A stretch of DNA of 64,000 bases from contig CM041197.1 in assembly GCA_023078555.1 (NCBI GenBank), forward strand, positions 5,601,810-5,665,809, written 5' to 3'. Positions 1-11,220 of this stretch are shown here, piece by piece. The DNA is from Ulva prolifera. Its lineage: Eukaryota > Chlorophyta > Ulvophyceae > Ulvales > Ulvaceae. A program made the translations under genes and the position numbers. Every line of letters starts with the position of its first letter. Within the stretch, counting starts at the first letter, position 1. The notes under the pieces were generated by a model. It did not search any database. It was not told the origin of the DNA and worked only from the letters and a program-made list of their open reading frames with translations.

Positions 1-167
1 GCACGTCCGTTAAGAGCAACATGCTTCCCTGTCACCTAGTAGTTGAAAAGTTCACAGGCGCTGTATATGGCATGCATTTACTCAGCGTGAAGAGAATTCG
101 ACACATTGGATCAGAGCGCTACTCTAGAACACACTTATCACAAGACATATGTGTGTGTGACCTTTGC

Positions 168-334
168 GCACGTCCGTTAAGAGCAACATGCTTCCCTGTC
201 ACCTAGTAGTTGAAAAGTTCACAGGCGCTGTATATGGCATGCATTTACTCAGCGTGAAGAGAATTCGACACATTGGATCAGAGCGCTACTCTAGAACACA
301 CTTATCACAAGACATATGTGTGTGTGACCTTTGC
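168..334 (+). repeat. Representative type A satellite monomer (167 bp)
   Basis: Type A is recognised by cctagtagttgaaaag, then ggcgctgtatatggcatgc, tttactcagcg, an EcoRI-like gaattc, ggatcagagcgc and tctaga. It shares about 95 bp with type B: the segment around tgtgtgacctttgcgcacg through gttgaaaagttcacagg. The remaining half is strongly diverged. Three A subtypes differ at the words cagcgtgaag, cagcgagaag and catcgagaag. A monomers with ttaagagcaac are 167 bp; those with ttaaagcgcaac are 168 bp. Confidence 0.93.
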
Positions 335-354
335 GCACGTCCGTTAAGAGCAAC

Positions 355-2073
355 ATGTTTCCCTGTCACCTTGAAGTTGAAAAGTTCACAGGTGCTAGAT
401 ATGTAATGTATTGGCTCATCGAGAAAAGAGTTTCCACACGTCGAAGTTGAGTGCTTTACTGCAACAGACTCTACACATGACATAGGTGTGTGTGACCTTT
501 GCGCACGTCCGTTAAAGCGCAACCGGCTTCCCCGTCACCTAGTAGTTGAAAAGTTCACAGGCGCTGTATATGGCATGCATTTACTCATCGAGAAGAGAAT
601 TCGACACATTGGATCAGAGCGCTCCTCTAGAACACACTTATCACAAGATATATGTGTGTATGACCTTTGCGCACGTCCGTTAAGAGCAACATGCTTCCCT
701 GTCACCTTGAAGTTGAAAAGTTCACAGGTGCTGAATATGTAATGTATTGGCTCATCGAGAAATGATTTTTCACACGTCGAAGTTGAGTGCTTTACTACAA
801 CACACTTAACACAAGATATAGGTGTGTGTGACCTTTGCGCACGTCCGTTAAAGTGCAACCGGGTTCCCTGTCACCTAAAAGTTAAAAAGTTCACAGGTGC
901 TGGATATGTAATGTATTGGCTCATCGAGAAAAGATTTTCCACACGTCGAAGTTGAGTGCTTCACTACAACACACTCTTCACATGACATAGGTGTGTGTGA
1001 CCTTTGCGCACGTCCGTTAAGAGCAACATGCTTCCCTGTCACCTTGAAGTTGAAAAGTTCACAGGTGCTGAATATGTAATGTATTGGCTCATCGAGAAAA
1101 GATTTTCCACACGTCGAAGTTGAGTGCTTCACTACAACACACTCTTCACATGACATAGGTGTGTGTGACCTTTGCGCACGTCCGTTAAGAGCAACATGCT
1201 TCCCTGTCACCTTGAAGTTGAAAAGTTCACAGGTGCTGAATATGTAATGTATTGGCTCATCGAGAAAAGATTTTCCACACGTCGAAGTTGAGTGCTTTAC
1301 TACAACACACTCTTCACATGACATAGGTGTGTGTGACCTTTGCGCACGTCCGTTAAGAGCAACATGCTTCCCTGTCACCTTGAAGTTGAAAAGTTCACAG
1401 GTGCTGAATATGTAATGTATTGGCTCATCGAGAAATGATTTTCCACACGTCGAAGTTGAGTGCTTCACTACACCACACTCTTCACATGACATAGGTGTGT
1501 GTGACCTTTGCGCACGTCCGTTAAGAGCAACATGCTTCCCTGTCACCTTGAAGTTGAAAAGTTCACAGGTGCTAAATATGTAATGTATTGGCTCATCGAG
1601 AAATGATTTTTCACACGTCGAAGTTGAGTGCTTCACTACAACACACTCTTCACATGACATAGGTGTGTGTGACCTTTGCGCACGTCCGTTAAGAGCAACA
1701 TGCTTCCCTGTCACCTTGAAGTTGAAAAGTTCACAGGTGCTGAATATGTAATGTATTGGCTCATCGAGAAATGATTTTTCACACGTCGAAGTTGAGTGCT
1801 TCACTACAACACACTCTTCACATGACATAGGTGTGTGTGACCTTTGCGCACGTCCGTTAAGAGCAACATGCTTCCCTGTCACCTTGAAGTTGAAAAGTTC
1901 ACAGGTGCTAAATATGTAATGTATTGGCTCATCGAGAAATGATTTTTCACACGTCGAAGTTGAGTGCTTCACTACAACACACTCTACACATGACATAGGT
2001 GTGTGTGACCTTTGCGCACGTCCGTTAAAGCGCAACCGGCGTCCCTGTCACCTAGTAGTTGAAAAGTTCACAG
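355..2073 (+). repeat. Higher-order block, first copy (17-monomer shift)
   Basis: This 1.7-kb block recurs 2857 bp downstream at 3212-4930 with only a few base differences. The copies share the order of monomer variants: an A monomer with gagcgctcctctag, a B monomer with taaaagttaaaaag, then a run of B monomers. The shift equals 17 monomers. The left edge is set where ttaagagcaacatg here meets ttaaagcgcaaccgg in the other copy. The right edge is where this copy switches to ggtgctgg while the other continues as type A. Confidence 0.85.
671..838 (+). repeat. Representative type B satellite monomer (168 bp)
   Basis: Type B is recognised by ccttgaagttgaaaag, then gaatatgtaatgtattggc, tcatcgagaaa, a variable agattttcc or tgatttttc step, cacacgtcgaagttgagtgc and a caacacac tail. 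Subvariants include gagacaag with cgtcaaag, gagaaacg, tccagaaacg and a one-base-shorter agatttcc form. B is the commoner family and forms long uninterrupted runs. B monomers with ttaagagcaac are 168 bp (56 codons); those with ttaaag[ct]gcaac are 169 bp. Confidence 0.93.
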
Positions 2074-3211
2074 GTGCTGGATATGTAATGTATTGGCTCA
2101 TCGAGAAATGATTTTCCACACGTCGAAGTTGAGTGCTTCACTACACCACACTCTTCACATGACATAGGTGTGTGTGACCTTTGCGCACGTCCGTTAAGAG
2201 CAACATGCTTCCCTGTCACCTAGTAGTTGAAAAGTTCACAGGCGCTGTATATGGCATGCATTTACTCAGCGTGAAGAGAATTCGACACATTGGATCAGAG
2301 CGCTACTCTAGAACACACTTATCACAAGACATATGTGTGTGTGACCTTTGCGCACGTCCGTTAAGAGCAACCGGCGTCCCTGTCACCTAGTAGTTGAAAA
2401 GTTCACAGGCGCTGTATATGGCATGCATTTACTCAGCGTGAAGAGAATTCGACACATTGGATCAGAGCGCTACTCTAGAACACACTTATCACAAGACATA
2501 TGTGTGTGTGACCTTTGCGCACGTCCGTTAAGAGCAACATGTTTCCCTGTCACCTTGAAGTTGAAAAGTTCACAGGTGCTAGATATGTAATGTATTGGCT
2601 CATCGAGAAATGATTTTTCACACGTCGAAGTTGAGTGCTTTACTACAACACACTTAACACAAGATATAGGTGTGTGTGACCTTTGCGCACGTCCGTTAAA
2701 GCGCAACCGGGTTCCCTGTCACCTTGAAGTTGAAAAGTTCACAGGTGCTGGATATGTAATGTATTGGCTCATCGAGAAATGATTTTCCACACGTCGAAGT
2801 TGAGTGCTTCACTACACCACACTCTTCACATGACATAGGTGTGTGTGACCTTTGCGCACGTCCGTTAAGAGCAACATGCTTCCCTGTCACCTAGTAGTTG
2901 AAAAGTTCACAGGCGCTGTATATGGCATGCATTTACTCAGCGTGAAGAGAATTCGACACATTGGATCAGAGCGCTACTCTAGAACACACTTATCACAAGA
3001 CATATGTGTGTGTGACCTTTGCGCACGTCCGTTAAGAGCAACATGCTTCCCTGTCACCTTGAAGTTGAAAAGTTCACAGGTGCTAGATATGTAATGTATT
3101 GGCTCATCGAGAAATGATTTTTCACACGTCGAAGTTGAGTGCTTTACTACAACACACTTAACACAAGATATAGGTGTGTGTGACCTTTGCGCACGTCCGT
3201 TAAAGCGCAAC

Positions 3212-4930
3212 CGGGTTCCCTGTCACCTTGAAGTTGAAAAGTTCACAGGTGCTAGATATGTAATGTATTGGCTCATCGAGAAAAGAGTTTCCACACGTCG
3301 AAGTTGAGTGCTTTACTGCAACAGACTCTACACATGACATAGGTGTGTGTGACCTTTGCGCACGTCCGTTAAAGCGCAACCGGCTTCCCCGTCACCTAGT
3401 AGTTGAAAAGTTCACAGGCGCTGTATATGGCATGCATTTACTCATCGAGAAGAGAATTCGACACATTGGATCAGAGCGCTCCTCTAGAACACACTTATCA
3501 CAAGATATATGTGTGTATGACCTTTGCGCACGTCCGTTAAGAGCAACATGCTTCCCTGTCACCTTGAAGTTGAAAAGTTCACAGGTGCTGAATATGTAAT
3601 GTATTGGCTCATCGAGAAATGATTTTTCACACGTCGAAGTTGAGTGCTTTACTACAACACACTTAACACAAGATATAGGTGTGTGTGACCTTTGCGCACG
3701 TCCGTTAAAGTGCAACCGGGTTCCCTGTCACCTAAAAGTTAAAAAGTTCACAGGTGCTGGATATGTAATGTATTGGCTCATCGAGAAAAGATTTTCCACA
3801 CGTCGAAGTTGAAGGCTTCACTACAACACACTCTTCACATGACATAGGTGTGTGTGACCTTTGCGCACGTCCGTTAAGAGCAACATGCTTCCCTGTCACC
3901 TTGAAGTTGAAAAGTTCACAGGTGCTGAATATGTAATGTATTGGCTCATCGAGAAAAGATTTTCCACACGTCGAAGTTGAGTGCTTCACTACAACACACT
4001 CTTCACATGACATAGGTGTGTGTGACCTTTGCGCACGTCCGTTAAGAGCAACATGCTTCCCTGTCACCTTGAAGTTGAAAAGTTCACAGGTGCTGAATAT
4101 GTAATGTATTGGCTCATCGAGAAAAGATTTTCCACACGTCGAAGTTGAGTGCTTTACTACAACACACTCTTCACATGAAATAGGTGTGTGTGACCTTTGC
4201 GCACGTCCGTTAAGAGCAACATGCTTCCCTGTCACCTTGAAGTTGAAAAGTTCACAGGTGCTGAATATGTAATGTATTGGCTCATCGAGAAATGATTTTC
4301 CACACGTCGAAGTTGAGTGCTTCACTACACCACACTCTTCACATGACATAGGTGTGTGTGACCTTTGCGCACGTCCGTTAAGAGCAACATGCTTCCCTGT
4401 CACCTTGAAGTTGAAAAGTTCACAGGTGCTAAATATGTAATGTATTGGCTCATCGAGAAATGATTTTTCACACGTCGAAGTTGAGTGCTTCACTACAACA
4501 CACTCTTCACATGACATAGGTGTGTGTGACCTTTGCGCACGTCCGTTAAGAGCAACATGCTTCCCTGTCACCTTGAAGTTGAAAAGTTCACAGGTGCTGA
4601 ATATGTAATGTATTGGCTCATCGAGAAATGATTTTTCACACGTCGAAGTTGAGTGCTTCACTACAACACACTCTTCACATGACATAGGTGTGTGTGACCT
4701 TTGCGCACGTCCGTTAAGAGCAACATGCTTCCCTGTCACCTTGAAGTTGAAAAGTTCACAGGTGCTAAATATGTAATGTATTGGCTCATCGAGAAATGAT
4801 TTTTCACACGTCGAAGTTGAGTGCTTCACTACAACACACTCTACACATGACATAGGTGTGTGTGACCTTTGCGCACGTCCGTTAAAGCGCAACCGGCGTC
4901 CCTGTCACCTAGTAGTTGAAAAGTTCACAG
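3212..4930 (+). repeat. Higher-order block, second copy (17-monomer shift)
   Basis: This is the near-identical partner of 355-2073 at a 2857-bp shift. Visible private differences include gttgaaggcttc near 3810 and catgaaatagg near 4176, so the copies have begun to diverge. The end of the block overlaps the start of the 1849-bp tandem duplication, showing nested rounds of amplification. Confidence 0.85.
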
Positions 4931-7900
4931 GCGCTGTATATGGCATGCATTTACTCAGCGTGAAGAGAATTCGACACATTGGATCAGAGCGCTACTCTAG
5001 AACACACTTATCACAAGACATATGTGTGTGTGACCTTTGCGCACGTCCGTTAAGAGCAACATGTTTCCCTGTCACCTTGAAGTTGAAAAGTTCACAGGTG
5101 CTAGATATGTAATGTATTGGCTCATCGAGAAATGATTTTTCACACGTCGAAGTTGAGTGCTTTACTACAACACACTTAACACAAGATATAGGTGTGTGTG
5201 ACCTTTGCGCACGTCCGTTAAAGCGCAACCGGGTTCCCTGTCACCTTGAAGTTGAAAAGTTCACAGGTGCTGGATATGTAATGTATTGGCTCATCGAGAA
5301 ATGATTTTCCACACGTCGAAGTTGAGTGCTTCACTACACCACACTCTTCACATGACATAGGTGTGTGTGACCTTTGCGCACGTCCGTTAAGAGCAACATG
5401 CTTCCCTGTCACCTAGTAGTTGAAAAGTTCACAGGCGCTGTATATGGCATGCATTTACTCAGCGTGAAGAGAATTCGACACATTGGATCAGAGCGCTACT
5501 CTAGAACACACTTATCACAAGACATATGTGTGTGTGACCTTTGCGCACGTCCGTTAAGAGCAACATGTTTCCCTGTCACCTTGAAGTTGAAAAGTTCACA
5601 GGTGCTAGATATGTAATGTATTGGCTCATCGAGAAATGATTTTTCACACGTCGAAGTTGAGTGCTTTACTACAACACACTTAACACAAGATATAGGTGTG
5701 TGTGACCTTTGCGCACGTCCGTTAAAGCGCAACCGGGTTCCCTGTCACCTTGAAGTTGAAAAGTTCACAGGTGCTAAATATGTAATGTATTGGCTCATCG
5801 AGAAATGATTTTTCACACGTCGAAGTTGAGTGCTTCACTACAACACACTCTTCACATGACATAGGTGTGTGTGACCTTTGCGCACGTCCGTTAAGAGCAA
5901 CATGCTTCCCTGTCACCTTGAAGTTGAAAAGTTCACAGGTGCTGAATATGTAATGTATTGGCTCATCGAGAAATGATTTTCCACACGTCGAAGTTGAGTG
6001 CTTCACTACACCACACTCTTCACATGACATAGGTGTGTGTGACCTTTGCGCACGTCCGTTAAGAGCAACATGCTTCCCTGTCACCTTGAAGTTGAAAAGT
6101 TCACAGGTGCTAAATATGTAATGTATTGGCTCATCGAGAAATGATTTTTCACACGTCGAAGTTGAGTGCTTCACTACAACACACTCTTCACATGACATAG
6201 GTGTGTGTGACCTTTGCGCACGTCCGTTAAGAGCAACATGCTTCCCTGTCACCTTGAAGTTGAAAAGTTCACAGGTGCTGAATATGTAATGTATTGGCTC
6301 ATCGAGACAAGATTTTCCACACGTCAAAGTTGAGTGCTTTACTACAACACACTCTTCACATGACATAGGTGTGTGTGACCTTTGCGCACGTCCGTTCAAA
6401 GCAACATGCTTCCCTGTCACCTTGAAGTTGAAAAGTTCACAGGTGCTAAATATGTAATGTATTGGCTCATCGAGAAATGATTTTTCACACGTCGAAGTTG
6501 AGTGCTTCACTACAACACACTCTTCACATGACATAGGTGTGTGTGACCTTTGCGCACGTCCGTTAAGAGCAACATGCTTCCCTGTCACCTTGAAGTTGAA
6601 AAGTTCACAGGTGCTAAATATGTAATGTATTGGCTCATCGAGAAATGATTTTTCACACGTCGAAGTTGAGTGCTTCACTACAACACACTCTACACATGAC
6701 ATAGGTGTGTGTGACCTTTGCGCACGTCCGTTAAAGCGCAACCGGCGTCCCTGTCACCTAGTAGTTGAAAAGTTCACAGGCGCTGTATATGGCATGCATT
6801 TACTCAGCGTGAAGAGAATTCGACACATTGGATCAGAGCGCTACTCTAGAACACACTTATCACAAGACATATGTGTGTGTGACCTTTGCGCACGTCCGTT
6901 AAGAGCAACATGTTTCCCTGTCACCTTGAAGTTGAAAAGTTCACAGGTGCTAGATATGTAATGTATTGGCTCATCGAGAAATGATTTTTCACACGTCGAA
7001 GTTGAGTGCTTTACTACAACACACTTAACACAAGATATAGGTGTGTGTGACCTTTGCGCACGTCCGTTAAAGCGCAACCGGGTTCCCTGTCACCTTGAAG
7101 TTGAAAAGTTCACAGGTGCTGGATATGTAATGTATTGGCTCATCGAGAAATGATTTTCCACACGTCGAAGTTGAGTGCTTCACTACACCACACTCTTCAC
7201 ATGACATAGGTGTGTGTGACCTTTGCGCACGTCCGTTAAGAGCAACATGCTTCCCTGTCACCTAGTAGTTGAAAAGTTCACAGGCGCTGTATATGGCATG
7301 CATTTACTCAGCGTGAAGAGAATTCGACACATTGGATCAGAGCGCTACTCTAGAACACACTTATCACAAGACATATGTGTGTGTGACCTTTGCGCACGTC
7401 CGTTAAGAGCAACATGTTTCCCTGTCACCTTGAAGTTGAAAAGTTCACAGGTGCTAGATATGTAATGTATTGGCTCATCGAGAAATGATTTTTCACACGT
7501 CGAAGTTGAGTGCTTTACTACAACACACTTAACACAAGATATAGGTGTGTGTGACCTTTGCGCACGTCCGTTAAAGCGCAACCGGGTTCCCTGTCACCTT
7601 GAAGTTGAAAAGTTCACAGGTGCTAAATATGTAATGTATTGGCTCATCGAGAAATGATTTTTCACACGTCGAAGTTGAGTGCTTCACTACAACACACTCT
7701 TCACATGACATAGGTGTGTGTGACCTTTGCGCACGTCCGTTAAGAGCAACATGCTTCCCTGTCACCTTGAAGTTGAAAAGTTCACAGGTGCTGAATATGT
7801 AATGTATTGGCTCATCGAGAAATGATTTTCCACACGTCGAAGTTGAGTGCTTCACTACACCACACTCTTCACATGACATAGGTGTGTGTGACCTTTGCGC

Positions 7901-8297
7901 ACGTCCGTTAAGAGCAACATGCTTCCCTGTCACCTTGAAGTTGAAAAGTTCACAGGTGCTAAATATGTAATGTATTGGCTCATCGAGAAATGATTTTTCA
8001 CACGTCGAAGTTGAGTGCTTCACTACAACACACTCTTCACATGACATAGGTGTGTGTGACCTTTGCGCACGTCCGTTAAGAGCAACATGCTTCCCTGTCA
8101 CCTTGAAGTTGAAAAGTTCACAGGTGCTGAATATGTAATGTATTGGCTCATCGAGACAAGATTTTCCACACGTCAAAGTTGAGTGCTTTACTACAACACA
8201 CTCTTCACATGACATAGGTGTGTGTGACCTTTGCGCACGTCCGTTCAAAGCAACATGCTTCCCTGTCACCTTGAAGTTGAAAAGTTCACAGGTGCTG
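4600..8297 (+). repeat. Tandem duplication of an 11-monomer unit (2 x 1849 bp)
   Basis: Positions 4600-6448 and 6449-8297 match when shifted by 1849 bp, and they abut. Both carry the same ordered series: B, A, B, B, A, B and a run of B variants ending with the gagacaag/cgtcaaag type and the ttcaaagcaac box. Similarity stops at the base before each copy and at the last base, as expected for one unequal exchange between monomers. Confidence 0.88.
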
Positions 8298-10160
8298 AAT
8301 ATGTAATGTATTGGCTCATCGAGACAAGATTTTCCACACGTCAAAGTTGAGTGCTTTACTACACACACACTTCATATGACATAGGTGTGTTTGACCTTTG
8401 CGCACGTCCGTTCAGAGCAACATGCTTCCCTGTCACCTTGAAGTTGAAAAGTTCACAGGTGCTAAATATGTAATGTATTGGCTCATCGAGAAATGATTTT
8501 TCACACGTCGAAGTTGAGAGCTTCACTACAACACACTCTTCACATGATATAGGTGTGTGTGACCTTTGCGCACGTCCGTTAAGAGCAACATGCTTCCCTG
8601 TCACCTTGAAGTTGAAAAGTTCACAGGTGCTAAATATGTAATGTATTGGCTCATCGAGAAATGATTTTTCACACGTCGAAGTTGAGAGCTTCACTACAAC
8701 ACACTCTTCACATGATATAGGTGTGTGTGACCTTTGCGCACGTCCGTTAAGAGCAACATGCTTCCCTGTCACCTTGAAGTTGAAAAGTTCACAGGTGCTG
8801 AATATGTAATGTATTGGCTCATCGAGACAAGATTTTCCACACGTCAAAGTTGAGTGCTTTACTACAACACACTCTTCATATGACATAGGTGTGTTTGACC
8901 TTTGCGCACGTCCGTTCAGAGCAACATGCTTCCCTGTCACCTTGAAGTTGAAAAGTTCACAGGTGCTAAATATGTAATGTATTGGCTCATCGAGAAATGA
9001 TTTTTCACACGTCGAAGTTGAGTGCTTCACTACAACACACTCTTCACATGATATAGGTGTGTGTGACCTTTGCGCACGTCCGTTAAGAGCAACATGCTTC
9101 CCTGTCACCTTGAAGTTGAAAAGTTCATAGGTGCTGAATATGTAATGTATTGGCTCATCGAGACAAGATTTTCCACACGTCAAAGTTGAGTGCTTTACTA
9201 CAACACACTCTTCACATGACATAGGTGTGTGTGACCTTTGCGCACGTCCGTTAAGAGCAACATGCTTCCCTGTCACCTTGAAGTTGAAAAGTTTACAGGT
9301 GCTGGATATGTAATGTATTGGCTCATCGAGAAAAGATTTTCCACACGTCGAAGTTGAGTGCTTTACTACAACACACTCTTCACATGACATAGGTGTGTGT
9401 GACCTTTGCGCACGTCCGTTAAGAGCAACATGCTTCCCTGTCACCTTGAAGTTGAAAAGTTCACAGGTGCTGAATATGTAATGTATTGGCTCATCGAGAA
9501 AAGATTTTTCACACGTCGAAGTTGAGTGCTTTACTACAACACACTTAACACAAGATATAGGTGTGTGTGACCTTTGCGCACGTCCGTTAAAGCGCAACCG
9601 GGTTCCCTGTCACCTTGAAGTTGAAAAGTTCACAGGTGCTAAATATGTAATGTATTGGCTCATCGAGAAATGATTTTTCACACGTCGAAGTTGAGTGCTT
9701 CACTACAACACACTCTTCACATGACATAGGTGTGTGTGACCTTTGCGCACGTCCGTTAAGAGCAACATGCTTCCCTGTCACCTTGAAGTTGAAAAGTTCA
9801 CAGGTGCTGAATATGTAATGTATTGGCTCATCGAGACAAGATTTTCCACACGTCAAAGTTGAGTGCTTTACTACAACACACTCTTCACATGACATAGGTG
9901 TGTGTGACCTTTGCGCACGTCCGTTCAAAGCAACATGCTTCCCTGTCACCTTGAAGTTGAAAAGTTCACAGGTGCTGAATATGTAATGTATTGGCTCATC
10001 GAGACAAGATTTTCCACACGTCAAAGTTGAGTGCTTTACTACAACACACTCTTCATATGACATAGGTGTGTTTGACCTTTGCGCACGTCCGTTCAGAGCA
10101 ACATGCTTCCCTGTCACCTTGAAGTTGAAAAGTTCACAGGTGCTAAATATGTAATGTATT

Positions 10161-10164
10161 GGCT
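10161..10164. repeat. Target-site duplication, left copy (ggct)
   Basis: The satellite reads tattggct up to the element start, and ggctcatcgag directly after its end. The 4 bp ggct are therefore present on both sides, and the B monomer is otherwise continuous across the insertion. A 4-6 bp duplication is normal for Ty3/gypsy integrases. Confidence 0.85.
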
Positions 10165-10386
10165 TGTCGTGGCCTAGCTATGTAACTGAGCCATGCTCGT
10201 TGCTAGCATTGCTCGAGCCAGCGCAGCTGCGCGCAAATGCACTCACGCTGCGTGCATCCGTCTGCACATGCATGCATGCGCGACTGTGCGCTCAGCCGTG
10301 CCATCAGCTCTGACGCACGCTTGTCTCTGCTCTGCTTGATGTAGTTGCAGTGCTCATAAGCCTTCTCATCCTTGAGGAAGCTCGGC
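10165..10386 (+). repeat. 5' terminal direct repeat of the retroelement (222 bp)
   Basis: This segment starts TGTCGTGGCCTAGC and matches 19376-19597 over its whole length with one difference, a t/c in gatgtagttg versus gatgcagttg. Similarity stops abruptly after aagctcggc. It would be the 5' LTR or its first part. It is GC-rich, contains a catgcatgcatgcgcg run, and lacks an obvious TATA box. It does not itself end in CA, which is unusual for a complete LTR. Confidence 0.88.
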
Positions 10387-11220
10387 TTTTTGGTGGCTGG
10401 AACTTGAAAGTGCGTATGCGATCGCTGTTTGTGTGACCGGAGGTCGATTCCTTCTGAATTTTTGAGTAGTCTCTGAGCAGGTTTGGTGGAGCTACAAGAG
10501 AAAATTACAACATGCCAGGACCTTTCAAACAATCAGATGCTGCTCGTCCAGGTATGCGTTGCTGAGTAGCGAGCGAGAGTCGATCGAGCCGCACACCCGA
10601 CCTTCTTGTGCACGCACCCGCGTCCGCTAGCATCGCCGCGCCGTGAACCGCTGCACGCACTGCATAGATCTGTCGATTTAGCAGCTGCCCTGCGTGTTCA
10701 CTTGTTCCTAGAGTCCTCGAGTGCAGTGTGTACGGCTGGCCCGGGCGCTCGACGTGCTCTCTCATCGAGCCCCGTTAGCCTCACCTGCCTCGATTTGTCA
10801 CGAATCATACAAACGCATTGACACTGCAAACATCTGTGATTGTTGCAGCCTTTGTTGTGCATCATTGTGCTTGCCGCACTGCTGTGCATTACCGCACGCT
10901 CACTCGCACCGTAATCTAGGTGTCATCGCATAGGGGTCATCATTGAACCCTATTACTTGTGATAGCAGCGTCACGGTGGCACCCTGACATCGGTACCTGT
11001 GCACACGAGCATCAAGGTATCATACTACACTTGCATCACAACACGCACAAACTAACCTTGCATTGTGCCTCGCGTCGAGCTGTGCTCCGTGCCGCGTTGA
11101 GCTGTGCTCCGTGTTTCTATCATAGCGTCTGTGCTAGCGAGCTCCAGCCACCGGCTGTTGAGCGTTTGTAGCTACACAGTTAACTCGCGGCCTCGCCGTA
11201 GCTATTGATTACCGCGTGCG
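10387..11220 (+). other. Retroelement leader, about 830 bp, no recognisable gene
   Basis: This lies between the 5' terminal repeat and the first long frame. A tRNA-complementary primer-binding site starting TGG is expected just after a 5' LTR; tggtggctgg near 10392 starts that way but its continuation does not look tRNA-like. A short AUG frame (10512-10565, 17 codons) contains a splice-donor-like caggtatgc near 10549-10557, so a spliced leader is possible but unproven. Short open frames on both strands here show no domain and are not called. The rest is GC-rich with no evident structure. Confidence 0.55.

Larger units (their letters stand above)
1..10164 (+). repeat. Satellite array, left part (about 60 monomers of 167-169 bp)
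   Basis: This is a head-to-tail tandem array that continues off the left end of the window. Using gcacgtccg as the phase mark, successive monomers start at 1, 168, 335, 503, 671, 839 and 1008, so unit lengths are 167, 168 and 169 bp. Two families alternate irregularly, type A (ggcatgcatttactc) and type B (gtaatgtattggctcatc). The stretch from about 7420 to 10164 is purely type B. Near-identical multi-monomer blocks recur inside it. The length is close to nucleosomal DNA and typical of centromeric satellites, but centromere identity is inference. No gene is seen. The array stops mid-monomer at 10164, where the retroelement begins. Confidence 0.97.

Noticed and set aside
875-2035. Minus-strand 386-codon frame, and similar ones at 8359-9597 and 26180-27535, as protein genes
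   Set aside because: They consist only of satellite monomers whose length is a multiple of three. There is no domain, no unique sequence and no sign of coding constraint, and the start and stop come from monomer variants.
2696-2712. CENP-B box in the aagcgcaaccggg form of the monomer
   Set aside because: The ANNCGGG half matches but the TTCG half does not (taaa instead), so the core consensus is not met.
1-10164. CRISPR array
   Set aside because: The units are 168 bp with no short repeat plus unique spacer pattern, and the setting is eukaryotic.
10390-10410. tRNA primer-binding site after the 5' repeat (tggtggctgg)
   Set aside because: It begins TGG but the following bases do not fit a tRNA acceptor and T-arm complement.
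10437-10453. tRNA T-arm or pol III B-box (ggaggtcgattcc)
   Set aside because: It lacks one base of the B-box core, and no matching A-box or cloverleaf was found around it.
10203-10889. Minus-strand frames in the terminal repeat and leader
   Set aside because: They are short, overlap each other, have no recognisable domain, and one spans the boundary of the terminal repeat.
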